Shown: positions 16,696 through 25,485, numbered from the stretch's first letter. The stretch: 64,000 nucleotides of DNA from JAZTZP01 sp045637525 (GCA_045637525.1 JAZTZP010000150.1:62001-126000), one strand, 5' to 3'. The notes: generated from the letters alone by a model not told the origin. Numbers and translations: made by a program.

Positions 16696-16753
16696 CTTTC
16701 TGTATAAATTTTAATGTTTGATGTAATACTATATTTGGAATTTATACAGAAAG
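16696..16753 (+). promoter_or_regulatory. 15-bp perfect inverted repeat in the eno leader
   Basis: CTTTCTGTATAAATT (16696-16710) is the exact reverse complement of AATTTATACAGAAAG (16739-16753), with 28 bases between. The right arm runs into the Shine-Dalgarno AAAGGA of eno. It could be an mRNA hairpin that masks the ribosome site or a DNA operator. It lacks a U-run, so it is not a terminator. Confidence 0.7.
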
Positions 16754-16760
16754 GAATGAT

Positions 16761-18050
16761 TTGAAAATGAAAAAGTACATTGAAATAATTGATGTGTATG
16801 CGCGGGAGGTTCTGGATTCGAGAGGCAATCCGACGGTTGAAGTGGATGTGTACACTGAAAAAGGAAAGGGTACCGCTATTGTTCCGTCCGGAGCTTCAAC
16901 AGGCGTTTTTGAGGCTGTTGAATTGCGTGACGACGATAAAAGCCGTTATATGGGGAAGGGCGTTCGCAATGCGATTAATAATGTTAATACCACCATTGCG
17001 GATGAGCTTGTAGGAATGAATGTTCTTGAACAGGCTGAAATAGATAAAAAGCTTATTGAATTAGACGGAACACCCAACAAGTCTGTTTTGGGTGCTAATG
17101 CAATTCTGGGTGTATCACTCGCAGCTGCAAGAGCTGCTGCTGATGCTTTAGGCGTTACTTTATATAATTACATCGGCGGCACGGGAGCGAAAACCTTGCC
17201 GATACCGATGATGAATATAATTAACGGAGGCGCACATGCTTCAAATAACATAGACATACAGGAATTTATGATAATGCCTGTTGGTGCGCAGAACTTTAAA
17301 GAAGGACTAAGACAATGCGTTGAAGTATATCATTGCCTGAGAAAAATTCTTGCTGAAGGTAAAAATATAACTGCGGTTGGTGACGAGGGCGGATTTGCAC
17401 CTAATTTAAAGAATGATGAGGAGGCTTTGGAGCTTATCGTTTCTGCAATTGAGAAAGCCGGGTTTAATACTCAAACCGATTTTAAAATTGCACTTGATGC
17501 TGCGTCCTCAGAATGGATCAAAGCTGACGGCACTTATGAACTGACGAAATCCGGCGCAATTAAAACGAAGCAGGAAATGGTTGAGTATTGGACTGATTTA
17601 ACCGATAGATATCCGATTGTTTCTATTGAAGACGGTGTTGCAGAGGACGATTTTGAAGCATGGAGGATGCTTACGCATCGGTTGGGCGATAAGATACAGC
17701 TCGTTGGCGATGACTTGTTTGTTACTAACACAAAACGTTTAAAACGGGGAATTAAAGAGAATGTTGCAAACTCGATTTTAATAAAGGTAAATCAGATAGG
17801 GACTCTTACTGAAACGTTGGAAGCGATTGAGATGGCGCATAAAGCCGGATATACTGCTATCGTGTCCCACAGAAGCGGTGAAACTGAGGATACAACAATT
17901 GCGGACATTGCTGTTGCTGTAAATGCCGGGCAAATCAAAACAGGTGCACCATGCAGGACTGACAGGACAGCAAAATACAATCGTTTACTGAGAATAGAAG
18001 AAGAGTTATGCTATGTTTCAGTGTATGGTGATAAAAAAATAAGAAAATAA
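16761..18050 (+). CDS. eno: Enolase
   Basis: A 429-residue enolase, which converts 2-phosphoglycerate to phosphoenolpyruvate in glycolysis. Seen: the N-terminal VYAREVLDSRGNPTVEVDV, the GDEGGFAPNL loop, the magnesium-ligand strand VSIEDGVAEDD, LVGDDLFVTN, and the signature ILIKVNQIGTLTET followed by SHRSGETEDTTIADIAVA. The length is normal. TTG at 16761 (6 bp after AAAGGA) or ATG at 16767 is the start. The gene is monocistronic, with its own terminator and an unusual inverted repeat covering the leader and touching the ribosome site, so regulation at that point is likely. No other glycolytic gene is adjacent. Confidence 0.97.
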   Translation: MKMKKYIEIIDVYAREVLDSRGNPTVEVDVYTEKGKGTAIVPSGASTGVFEAVELRDDDKSRYMGKGVRNAINNVNTTIADELVGMNVLEQAEIDKKLIELDGTPNKSVLGANAILGVSLAAARAAADALGVTLYNYIGGTGAKTLPIPMMNIINGGAHASNNIDIQEFMIMPVGAQNFKEGLRQCVEVYHCLRKILAEGKNITAVGDEGGFAPNLKNDEEALELIVSAIEKAGFNTQTDFKIALDAASSEWIKADGTYELTKSGAIKTKQEMVEYWTDLTDRYPIVSIEDGVAEDDFEAWRMLTHRLGDKIQLVGDDLFVTNTKRLKRGIKENVANSILIKVNQIGTLTETLEAIEMAHKAGYTAIVSHRSGETEDTTIADIAVAVNAGQIKTGAPCRTDRTAKYNRLLRIEEELCYVSVYGDKKIRK

Positions 18051-18070
18051 GAATAGTAGCAAAAAATACG

Positions 18071-18104
18071 ACAAGGACCTCGATATATGAGATCCTTGTT
18101 TTGT
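18071..18104 (+). terminator. Terminator between eno and the atp operon
   Basis: ACAAGGACCTC pairs with GAGATCCTTGT (one mismatch, loop GATATAT) followed by TTTTG. It may serve both convergent transcripts. Confidence 0.8.
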
Positions 18105-18130
18105 TCAGGGAATTTTTTCATTCCTTTTAA

Positions 18131-18532
18131 TTATTTTCCCGAGGAAATATTTATTCTGTTAAGCGCACGCTTAAGTTTGAGTTCGGCAAGACGTAATTCA
18201 TAATCGGAAGATTTGTTTTTAAGTCTGTTTTCCGCAACTTCTTTAGCACGCTTTGCACGCTCAATATCAATTTCGTCAGCCCACTCGAATGTTGAAGCGA
18301 TTACTGTTACAACGCCGTCGCATACTGTAAGAGTTCCGCCACTGCAGGAAGCATTACGATAAGTATCAGCTGATTTAATTCGTATTTTTCCTATATTTAA
18401 CGGAACAACATAATCAGCATGGTTTTTTAGAATACATACATCACCAACTACTGTCCGGGCTATTAAACGCTCGGCAGCTCCGTCAAATGCAAGTCCGTCG
18501 GGAGTAACTATTTTCAGTGGATATTCGCTCAT
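18131..18532 (-). CDS. atpC: ATP synthase F1 subunit epsilon
   Basis: A 133-residue epsilon subunit with the beta-sandwich N-terminal domain (PLKIVTPDGLAFDGAAERL and LKNHADYVVPLNIGKI) and a C-terminal helical hairpin (about 88-133, ERAKRAKEVAENRL). Epsilon forms part of the central stalk and restrains hydrolysis. It is the last gene of the minus-strand atp operon, 12 bp after atpD, in the normal beta-epsilon order. Confidence 0.95.
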   Translation of the reverse strand: MSEYPLKIVTPDGLAFDGAAERLIARTVVGDVCILKNHADYVVPLNIGKIRIKSADTYRNASCSGGTLTVCDGVVTVIASTFEWADEIDIERAKRAKEVAENRLKNKSSDYELRLAELKLKRALNRINISSGK

Positions 18533-18544
18533 AAAAAATCCTCC

Positions 18545-19936
18545 TTAGGATTGCTTTGCTTTTTGAATTGCTTCATCAATTGAGCCTACAAAAAGGAATG
18601 CCGATTCCGGTAAGTCGTCGTGTTTTCCTTCGATTATTTCTTTAAATCCGCGTATGGTTTCTTCAAGCGGAACGTATTTACCTTCCATTCCTGTAAACTG
18701 TTCTGCAACAGAGAATGGCTGAGAAAGGAAACGCTGAACTTTTCTTGCACGGCTTACAGTTAATTTATCCTCATCAGAGAGCTCATCCATACCCATTATG
18801 GCGATGATATCCTGAAGCTCGTTATAGCGCTGAAGAATACGCTGTACAGCTTTTGCTGTTTGGTAATGATCGTTTCCGACAACGTCCGGTGTCAGTATTC
18901 TTGAGGTTGAATCAAGAGGATCAACCGCCGGGTAAATACCTTGTGATGCTATTTGACGAGATAAAACCGTTGTAGCATCAAGATGAGCGAAAGTAGTTGC
19001 AGGTGCCGGGTCTGTCAAGTCGTCTGCCGGTACATATACCGCTTGAACAGATGTGATAGAACCTTTCTTTGTTGAAGTAATTCGCTCCTGGAGTGCTCCC
19101 ATTTCCGTTGCTAAAGTCGGCTGATAACCAACTGCTGAAGGCATACGGCCAAGGAGGGCGGAAACCTCAGATCCGGCTTGCGTAAATCTGAATATGTTAT
19201 CAATAAACAGAAGTACGTCCTGACCTTCCTTATCACGGAAATATTCCGCCATTGTAAGACCGGAGAGTGCAACTCGCATTCTTGCGCCCGGTGGCTCGTT
19301 CATTTGTCCGTATACTAAGGCTGTTTTATTGATAACGCCTGATTCTTTCATTTCGTTATATAAGTCATTACCTTCACGTGTGCGTTCTCCAACTCCTGAA
19401 AAAACCGATAAACCACCATGCTGTTTTGCAACGTTGTTTATAAGCTCCATTATCAGAACTGTTTTACCAACTCCTGCACCGCCGAAAAGACCGATTTTAC
19501 CGCCCTTTGCATATGGGCAGATGAGGTCAACAACTTTTATTCCTGTTTCGAGAATTTCGGTAGTGCTTTGCTGTTCATCGTATGGGGGAGCAGGTCTGTG
19601 AATAGGCCAGTGCTCTTCAGCTTCCGGCGCCGGCAGATTATCTACGGGTTCGCCGAGAAGGTTGAAAATTCTTCCCAAAGTACAATTACCCACCGGAACG
19701 CTTATGCAGGCTCCTGTGTCGATAACCTCGGTACCTCTTACCAAACCATCTGTCGAACTCATCGCTATACAGCGGACAACATCGTCACCGATGTGTTGAG
19801 CAACCTCTACCGTAATGGTTTTTCCGTTGTGACTTATATGCAAAGCATTTAAAAGATTAGGCAAATGTCCGTTTTCAAATTTAATATCAAGAACGGGGCC
19901 GATAATCTGAATAATTTTACCTGTATTATTTTTCAT
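18545..19936 (-). CDS. atpD: ATP synthase F1 subunit beta
   Basis: A 463-residue catalytic beta subunit. The P-loop reads GGAGVGKTVLIMELI (near residue 150), followed by SGVGERTREGNDLYNEM, LLFIDNIFRFTQAGSEVSAL and LLGRMPSAVGYQPTL, all standard. The ATG at 19936 is preferred over the GTG at 19945 because AGAGGTGAT sits at the correct distance before it and the GTG overlaps that site. Residues for nucleotide hydrolysis and synthesis are intact. It lies 17 bp after atpG. Confidence 0.97.
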   Translation of the reverse strand: MKNNTGKIIQIIGPVLDIKFENGHLPNLLNALHISHNGKTITVEVAQHIGDDVVRCIAMSSTDGLVRGTEVIDTGACISVPVGNCTLGRIFNLLGEPVDNLPAPEAEEHWPIHRPAPPYDEQQSTTEILETGIKVVDLICPYAKGGKIGLFGGAGVGKTVLIMELINNVAKQHGGLSVFSGVGERTREGNDLYNEMKESGVINKTALVYGQMNEPPGARMRVALSGLTMAEYFRDKEGQDVLLFIDNIFRFTQAGSEVSALLGRMPSAVGYQPTLATEMGALQERITSTKKGSITSVQAVYVPADDLTDPAPATTFAHLDATTVLSRQIASQGIYPAVDPLDSTSRILTPDVVGNDHYQTAKAVQRILQRYNELQDIIAIMGMDELSDEDKLTVSRARKVQRFLSQPFSVAEQFTGMEGKYVPLEETIRGFKEIIEGKHDDLPESAFLFVGSIDEAIQKAKQS

Positions 19937-19953
19937 GGTTATCACCTCTTAAA

Positions 19954-20790
19954 CTAATTTTCAGAACCTGCAACTATTTCAGTAATTTCCTGAGTAATCG
20001 CAGCTTGACGAGCTCTGTTGTATAAAAGACTTAAACTGCTTATCATTTCATCAGCGTTTTTGTTTGCTGACTGCATGGCGTTTCTGCGTGCGGATAGTTC
20101 GGAAGCAAGACTGCTTGCCACTGCTCCGTAGATTACTCCGCTGATGTATTGCGGAACGATATACTCAAACGCTGCTTCTGCTGATGGCTCATAAATGATA
20201 AGACTGTGCTTTTTTTCATCTGTCTTTTCTTCGTTAACGATAGGCAGAATTTCATCTGAAGCCGGAATCTGAGTCAGAACGTTTACAAATTTTGTATATT
20301 CAACGAAGAGTTTACTGAATTTGCCTTCTAAAAAACTTTTTGTAATAGTTTCAGCGATGTTAAGACAGTCAAGCATACTTATATCGTCGACAACTGCATA
20401 ATGTTCGGTAATAATCTCTACGTTTTTCTTTTTAAAATATTCAACGGACTTTTTTCCGATTGGTAAAACAATATCGTTATCCTGAAGTTTTACCGATTTA
20501 AACAAATTGTTATTATAGCCTCCGGCAAGTCCTCGGTCGCCGGCTATTACAATGTGGCAAACCGACTTTGTCTCGTCTAAGTGGCAGAACGGGGAAGAAA
20601 AGTCCTTATTCTCTGCGGCAATACTATCCATAGTGGCTTTGAGAGTCTCAAAGAAGGGCTTTGTCTGTTCAGCTCGTTCTTTTGCTCGACGAAGCTTAGA
20701 GGTGGCAACCAACTCCATAGCTTTTGTTATTTGTTTTGTGCTTTCAACACTTTTAATTCGGTTTTTTATGGCTTTCATAGAGCCTGCCAT
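19954..20790 (-). CDS. atpG: ATP synthase F1 subunit gamma
   Basis: A 278-residue gamma subunit, the rotating shaft of F1. The N-terminal helix (MKAIKNRIKSVESTKQITKA) and the C-terminal helix (MQSANKNADEMISSLSLLYN, then RQAAITQEITEIVAGSE) form the coiled coil and are well conserved. The central Rossmann-like domain contains IAGDRGLAGGYNNNLF. Start ATG 20790 has GGGAGG upstream. Located between atpA and atpD as usual. Confidence 0.96.
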   Translation of the reverse strand: MAGSMKAIKNRIKSVESTKQITKAMELVATSKLRRAKERAEQTKPFFETLKATMDSIAAENKDFSSPFCHLDETKSVCHIVIAGDRGLAGGYNNNLFKSVKLQDNDIVLPIGKKSVEYFKKKNVEIITEHYAVVDDISMLDCLNIAETITKSFLEGKFSKLFVEYTKFVNVLTQIPASDEILPIVNEEKTDEKKHSLIIYEPSAEAAFEYIVPQYISGVIYGAVASSLASELSARRNAMQSANKNADEMISSLSLLYNRARQAAITQEITEIVAGSEN

Positions 20791-20793
20791 GAT

Positions 20794-22314
20794 TTATGCC
20801 TCCCTCGAAGCAGAAGAAGCGAAATGTTCTTTGCTTTCATTAATTGCTTTTTTCATAAGCTCAACCGTTTCGTCGGAAAGCTCTCCGGTCTGACCTATAT
20901 TGCTTATAATTTGCGGATAAGTATTCCGGATATATTCGAAAAGATGTGTTTCATAGGCTGAAATGTCTTCAACTGCTATGTCTTTCAGATAATCATTTAT
21001 AACCGCATAAATTATTACTACCTGAAGCTCAACAGGGAGCGGTGTGTTTCGGCCTTGTTTCAGAATTTCAACGATACGGGCACCTTGTGCAAGACGGGTT
21101 TTTGTATCCTCATCAAGATCTGAGCCGAACTGTGCAAAAGCCTGAAGCTCACGATACTGAGAATAGGCGAGCTTAAGAGTACCGGCAACCTTTTTCATTG
21201 CTTTAATCTGAGCATTTCCTCCAACACGTGAAACGCTTATACCGGGGTTTACTGCCGGCATAATACCACTGTGGAATAACTCGGTTTCAAGGAAAATTTG
21301 TCCGTCTGTTATAGAAATAACGTTGGTTGGTATATAAGCTGAAACGTCGCCTGCCTGAGTTTCGATAATAGGGAGCGCTGTAAGTGAGCCGCCGCCATAT
21401 TCGGGGGCAAGTCTTGCCGCACGTTCAAGAAGTCTTGAATGCAGATAGAAAACATCACCGGGGTATGCTTCACGTCCGGGAGGTCGGCGTATGAGAAGTG
21501 ACAATGCTCTGTATGCAACAGCGTGCTTGGATAAGTCATCGTATATTATAAGGACGTCTTTTCCTTTATACATAAAATACTCTGCCATTGAGCATCCCGA
21601 ATAAGGTGCAATATACTGAAGCGGAGAAAGCTCTGAGGCTGTTGCGGAAACAACGATAGTATAGTCCATTGCGTTGTTTTTTTCAAGAGTATCAACAATT
21701 TGTGCAACAGTAGATTTTTTCTGACCGATTGCAACATAAACACATATAACGTCTTTGCCTCTCTGGTTTATTATTGTATCAAGTCCGATAACTGTTTTAC
21801 CGGTCTGACGGTCGCCGATAATCAGCTCACGTTGTCCGCGGCCGATTGGTATCATTGAGTCGATGGCTTTTATTCCTGTTTGCAGTGGCACGCTTACTGA
21901 CTTTCTTTCGATAATGCCCGGTGCGTTGCACTCAATAGGTCGGGTTTCGGTAGTTTTGATGTCACCTTTTCCGTCGATAGGCTGACCAAGCGCATTAACA
22001 ACTCTTCCGATTAAAGCCTCGCCGACAGGAACTTCAACAACCTTACCGGTACGTTTTACGACAGCGCCTTCTTTGATTTGTGAATCTGAGCCTAAAATTA
22101 CAAGGCTGACAGTATTTTCTTCAAGATTCAGCGCCATTGCCGCTTCACCGTTTTCAAATTCAACGAGTTCGTTTGCCATACAACCGGCAAGCCCGGTAGC
22201 TTTTGCGATACCGTCGCCGACTTCGATAACATAGCCTGTTTCCGCTGTTTCTATTTTGTTAGAAAAGTTTTTTATTTGTTCTTTTATTATACTGCTTATT
22301 TCATCAGGTCGCAC
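20794..22314 (-). CDS. atpA: ATP synthase F1 subunit alpha
   Basis: A 506-residue alpha subunit. It carries the P-loop GDRQTGKTVIGLDTI (near residue 169), the LRPDEISSII-type N-terminus, IIYDDLSKHAVAYRALSLLI and the alpha signature PAVNPGISVSRVGGNAQIKA. The noncatalytic nucleotide site and the arginine-finger segment SVSRVGG are intact. GTG start at 22314, with AAAGGAATG about 11 bp upstream. The gap of 48 bp after atpH is the largest inside the operon, and no terminator is visible in it. Confidence 0.97.
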   Translation of the reverse strand: MRPDEISSIIKEQIKNFSNKIETAETGYVIEVGDGIAKATGLAGCMANELVEFENGEAAMALNLEENTVSLVILGSDSQIKEGAVVKRTGKVVEVPVGEALIGRVVNALGQPIDGKGDIKTTETRPIECNAPGIIERKSVSVPLQTGIKAIDSMIPIGRGQRELIIGDRQTGKTVIGLDTIINQRGKDVICVYVAIGQKKSTVAQIVDTLEKNNAMDYTIVVSATASELSPLQYIAPYSGCSMAEYFMYKGKDVLIIYDDLSKHAVAYRALSLLIRRPPGREAYPGDVFYLHSRLLERAARLAPEYGGGSLTALPIIETQAGDVSAYIPTNVISITDGQIFLETELFHSGIMPAVNPGISVSRVGGNAQIKAMKKVAGTLKLAYSQYRELQAFAQFGSDLDEDTKTRLAQGARIVEILKQGRNTPLPVELQVVIIYAVINDYLKDIAVEDISAYETHLFEYIRNTYPQIISNIGQTGELSDETVELMKKAINESKEHFASSASREA

Positions 22315-22362
22315 GAATATATCATTCCTTTCGTAGTATAGTAATTCGTAAATTTTTATAGT

Positions 22363-22893
22363 TTATTTTGATATAATACTTTTTAATTCGTTTAATTTTG
22401 ATTTTACGCTTGTGTCAATACTTGAGTTTTCAAACTTAACAACAATACCTCCGATTAATGAAGAATCGACCGTAAAAGTTGTTATAAGCTCTTTTTTGTA
22501 AATCTGAGAAAGTTTTTCTGTTATTGACTTCTTTTTCTCATCAGAAACAGCGATTGCTGTTATAATTTCAGCAGTTTCTATATTATGCTTTGCTCTGTAT
22601 TGCTTTTCGTAAAATCTGACACATTCAGAAAAGGAATAAACCATCCGTTTTCGAGCCAGAATTTTTAAAAAATTTACAATATAAATATGAATTGATTTCC
22701 CGAATGATTCATCAATCAGATTATCTTTTTCGTTACCCGAAAAAGCGGCTGTATCAAGAATATTGATATATTCAGGATTGGAGTTTAATATATCTGCCGC
22801 GGTAAGTAACTCGTCATAGATAAGCTTGTCGATACCATCTTCATCCGCAAGGGAATACAGGGATAATGCGTAAGTACGAACAGAATTATTCAT
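22363..22893 (-). CDS. atpH: ATP synthase F1 subunit delta
   Basis: A 176-residue OSCP/delta subunit that ties F1 to the peripheral stalk. Typical features are the N-terminal helical bundle (YALSLYSLADEDGIDKL) and the C-terminal SLIGGIVVKFENSSIDTSVK (about 143-162), the family signature. Its start overlaps the atpF stop by 4 bp (ATGA), which indicates coupled translation of the two stalk proteins. Confidence 0.93.
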   Translation of the reverse strand: MNNSVRTYALSLYSLADEDGIDKLIYDELLTAADILNSNPEYINILDTAAFSGNEKDNLIDESFGKSIHIYIVNFLKILARKRMVYSFSECVRFYEKQYRAKHNIETAEIITAIAVSDEKKKSITEKLSQIYKKELITTFTVDSSLIGGIVVKFENSSIDTSVKSKLNELKSIISK

Positions 22894-23396
22894 AACGTTT
22901 CACCCATTTCATCCATAATCTTGTCAATCATTCGATTGTGATCTTCATCATTCATGTCTTTTTCGATAATTTTTTCTGCGATGTCTAAGGCAAGAGATGA
23001 AATATCGGATTTAATTTCACTCATAGCCTTTTGCCTCTCAAGAGCTATCTGTTTATCCGCTCTTGTTATGATTGAGGTCGCCTTTGACTCAGCGTCTGAG
23101 ATGATTTCATCAGAACGCATAGAGGCGTTTTTTACTGCAGTATCCACAATAGATGCGGCTTCTGATTTTGCTCCAGCGAGCTTTTTTGTGTATTCGGCTT
23201 CCAGTTCAGACGCAGAAATTTCATGAGATTTTGCTTTTTCGTATATATCATTAATTTCATCGTCACGCTGTTTTAATATCTTTTGGATAGGTCCGAATAA
23301 AAACTTTTTCATCAGCAGAAAAAGAATCAGCAGATTGCACCATGTGAAAATTAAAGTCCAGACATCAATGGTTACAAAAGATAAATACTTGTCCAT
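22890..23396 (-). CDS. atpF: ATP synthase Fo subunit b
   Basis: A 168-residue b subunit: one N-terminal membrane helix (about residues 12-31, TLIFTWCNLLILFLLMKKFL) followed by a long charged coiled coil typical of the peripheral stalk (KILKQRDDEINDIYEKAKSH, SEASIV-like and IAEKIIEKDMNDEDHNRMID). It lies 15 bp after atpE and overlaps atpH by 4 bp. The length is normal for Firmicutes. Confidence 0.94.
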   Translation of the reverse strand: MDKYLSFVTIDVWTLIFTWCNLLILFLLMKKFLFGPIQKILKQRDDEINDIYEKAKSHEISASELEAEYTKKLAGAKSEAASIVDTAVKNASMRSDEIISDAESKATSIITRADKQIALERQKAMSEIKSDISSLALDIAEKIIEKDMNDEDHNRMIDKIMDEMGETL

Positions 23397-23411
23397 GATT
23401 CCTCCTGAAAA

Positions 23412-23666
23412 TTATAAGAGGTTTATAAGCGGATTAGCAAATAATAAAATCATTGCAACAACAAGACCGTAAATACCGGTAGATTCCGCAACCGCACAAC
23501 CGAAAAGCATAGTTGAGGTAATATCACCCTTTGCCTCCGGCTGACGACCTACGGCTTCTGCTGCCTTACCGGCTGCATATCCCTGTCCGATACCGGGTCC
23601 TATTCCGGCTATCATAGCCAATCCTGCACCAATAGCTGATGCTGCTAAAACAATTGCTCTTTCCAT
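23412..23666 (-). CDS. atpE: ATP synthase Fo subunit c, sodium-type
   Basis: An 84-residue two-helix proteolipid forming the rotor ring. The sequence carries the whole sodium-binding set known from the Ilyobacter tartaricus ring, with a constant offset of 4: Q28 (in GPGIGQGY), V59, E61, S62, T63 and Y66 (in AVAESTGIYGLV). The loop GRQPEAKGDI is conserved. Proton-coupled rings usually lack the Gln and the Ser/Thr pair. The enzyme is therefore predicted to use Na+, as in several anaerobic Clostridia. Flanked by atpB (21 bp) and atpF (15 bp). Confidence 0.96.
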   Translation of the reverse strand: MERAIVLAASAIGAGLAMIAGIGPGIGQGYAAGKAAEAVGRQPEAKGDITSTMLFGCAVAESTGIYGLVVAMILLFANPLINLL

Positions 23667-23687
23667 ATTTTTTTCCTCCTAAATAAA

Positions 23688-24422
23688 TTATTCTGCCGCA
23701 GATGATACAAAAACCATTGTCAGCATTGAAATTATATAAGCTTGCAAGAAGCTTGTAAACAAATCAAAATATATAGACAGTACAGCAGGTATGCCTATTT
23801 GTAATATTGGTATGGAACTGATAAAATCATTTGGTATAAATCCGAGTATGAGATTGCTTAGTGCGGCTAATGCACCGTATACCAAAGATGTAATTACAAG
23901 TCCTGATGCGATATTTCCGAAATGACGGAAGGCTATTGAAATCGGGTTTGCTACTTCACTTATGAGGTTTAGCGGTGTTATAACTATAACCGGCTCGGTA
24001 AAGGATTTCAGCCAACCTCCGACTCCGTGAGTTTTTATATTTGTGTATTGAACAAGCGCAAAGGTTACCAGAGCCCAGCCGAGAGTAGTGCTTAAATCGC
24101 CTGTGATAGGACGAAGCCCTGTTAAGCTTGAGAGACTGCCTATTATTGAAAATGTAAACAAAGTACCGATATATGGAACGTATTTTAAATTCTTTTCGCC
24201 CATAACATCTTTTACGAGATTATAAAGCATAAGATAAAGCTTCTCGGCAACAATCTGCCGCTTAGACGGATTTTGTGTCTTAAGATTGCGTGTAAGAAAG
24301 ATGCAGATTCCTACTATCACAACCATTAGTATCCAACTGTTTACAACAGTTTCTGTTATGTTTATACCTCCGAAAAAGGGGAGAGTAAATAATATTTCAG
24401 GACCGTTTACTTCAACATTCAC
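23688..24422 (-). CDS. atpB: ATP synthase Fo subunit a
   Basis: A 244-residue membrane protein with five or six hydrophobic helices. The essential arginine of the stator channel is in ISIAFRHFGNIASGLVITSL (near residue 160). The final helices (IPAVLSIYFDLFTSFLQAYI and ISMLTMVFVSSA) are typical. With the c ring it forms the ion path. The start overlaps the end of the small atpI-like gene by 11 bp. Length normal. Confidence 0.95.
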   Translation of the reverse strand: MNVEVNGPEILFTLPFFGGINITETVVNSWILMVVIVGICIFLTRNLKTQNPSKRQIVAEKLYLMLYNLVKDVMGEKNLKYVPYIGTLFTFSIIGSLSSLTGLRPITGDLSTTLGWALVTFALVQYTNIKTHGVGGWLKSFTEPVIVITPLNLISEVANPISIAFRHFGNIASGLVITSLVYGALAALSNLILGFIPNDFISSIPILQIGIPAVLSIYFDLFTSFLQAYIISMLTMVFVSSAAE

Positions 24423-24810
24423 GTGTATTGCCTCCTTTACGGTTATCTATAATGGTTAAAATGTTAATTACAAATCTTTGAAAAAACAAAGGAATTATAG
24501 CTGCCCAATGATTGAAGTACGGTGCTTTTATTGCCCAGAAAATCATGATTCCGGCTGAAATCAGGCGTATGGTGTAGCTTGACGTCATTTTAGCTTTAGC
24601 GGTATTTGTACCGGCCCCGACACTCCTTTCAAGAGAGAATGCGAGAAACAAAAAGCTCAGACTGCTGAAAGTGCATCCTAAAAAAGCACCTGACAGCACT
24701 GTTAAATCAAATTTTTTCAGTGCCAAAAAAATAATAATCATCAGAATTCCACATACGTAGTTTCCGCAGCTGACTCTTAAAACATCGCGTATAACAGATT
24801 TACTCAGCAT
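24412..24810 (-). CDS. atpI: ATP synthase subunit I-like protein
   Basis: A 132-residue protein with four hydrophobic segments (for example ILMIIIFLALKKF and LISAGIMIFWAIKAP), placed directly before atpB, where atpI sits in most F-type operons. AtpI helps assemble the c ring in some bacteria and, with AtpZ, has been linked to Mg2+ handling. Sequence conservation in the family is low, so the call rests on topology and position. It overlaps atpB by 11 bp and the upstream atpZ-like gene by 11 bp. Confidence 0.8.
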   Translation of the reverse strand: MLSKSVIRDVLRVSCGNYVCGILMIIIFLALKKFDLTVLSGAFLGCTFSSLSFLFLAFSLERSVGAGTNTAKAKMTSSYTIRLISAGIMIFWAIKAPYFNHWAAIIPLFFQRFVINILTIIDNRKGGNTREC

Positions 24811-25054
24811 CCTTTTGAATCCTTTCTTTTTCTTCTTTTCTGACTGTGCGAATGAAATTTACCAGTGACATGAAACTGCCTCCGATTCCAAGTAATATTG
24901 AAATCAGCATAATGGTGTTTCCAAGCTGAAACTTTCGCTGTATGTAACCGGCGATAAATATGCACAGAATAAGCGGAGTGACCATATTAAGGCCTAATTG
25001 CGTAATCCATGCGAAGGCACGGATTATTTTGTTGTAATCTTTTTTCTTTTCCAT
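24800..25054 (-). CDS. atpZ: AtpZ/AtpI-family small membrane protein
   Basis: An 84-residue protein with two membrane helices (about 15-35 and 45-67) and charged ends. The second helix contains LGIGGSFMSLVNFIRT, close to the AtpZ family pattern with a conserved glycine-rich turn. AtpZ/AtpI pairs lead many atp operons and have been implicated in c-ring assembly or ion uptake. It is the first gene after the operon promoter at 25077-25105. The start follows GGGGTGAC on the minus strand. Confidence 0.82.
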   Translation of the reverse strand: MEKKKDYNKIIRAFAWITQLGLNMVTPLILCIFIAGYIQRKFQLGNTIMLISILLGIGGSFMSLVNFIRTVRKEEKERIQKDAE

Positions 25055-25076
25055 TTGATGTCACCCCATTTATTCC

Positions 25077-25105
25077 ATTATACAGGACATGTAAAAAAAT
25101 GTCAA
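25077..25105 (-). promoter_or_regulatory. Promoter of the atp operon
   Basis: On the minus strand TTGACA (25100-25105), 17-bp spacer and TATAAT (25077-25082), 23 bp before the first gene. The run of ten genes to atpC has no internal terminator. Confidence 0.88.
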
Positions 25106-25158
25106 TAATTAATTTCTAAATTTCATATTAAAAAAAGATTAACGTTTTGTTATCTATG

Positions 25159-25425
25159 TTATGAAATTGTCAAACTGTTGGATATGTTGAGGTCTTTCGC
25201 CATACAAAACCAATACTGATAGCGTACCTCGGTAGCCTTTAGCTGGAAAATCAGCTGGTTTAAGAGAATTGGGTCGGTTACATAATCAAGATTATGATAT
25301 AAAATATCAAGCTCGGCTTTGATTTCTTTCAGATTATTGACTATATCGCTGTTTTTTTCGTGTTCACAGTTTGATATATCGGAAAAGTTTTTTATTCTGT
25401 CCTTAAGTTTGTTTAGTTTTAGCAT
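25159..25425 (-). CDS. DUF2508 (YaaL-like) protein
   Basis: An 88-residue, mostly helical protein with the pattern LKEIKAELDILYHNLDYVTD, then LIFQLKATEVRYQYWFCMAK. It resembles DUF2508/YaaL, a short family in Firmicutes that often lies near recombination (recR) or sigK-processing genes. The function is unknown. It begins with a GAGGGA ribosome site on the minus strand and is divergent from the three-gene unit at 25536. The space between has AT-rich promoter-like DNA on both strands. Confidence 0.68.
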   Translation of the reverse strand: MLKLNKLKDRIKNFSDISNCEHEKNSDIVNNLKEIKAELDILYHNLDYVTDPILLNQLIFQLKATEVRYQYWFCMAKDLNISNSLTIS

Positions 25426-25485
25426 AATATTTCCCTCCTTGAAATATTATAGAATAAAATGCAAATATTTATTCACATAATCCTG

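Noticed and set aside
19329..19852. Plus-strand ORFs opposite atpD (90 and 144 codons)
   Set aside because: They are antisense shadows of the highly conserved beta subunit and resemble no protein family.
20552..20961. Plus-strand ORFs opposite atpG and atpA
   Set aside because: Shadows of the real genes on the other strand, without ribosome sites.
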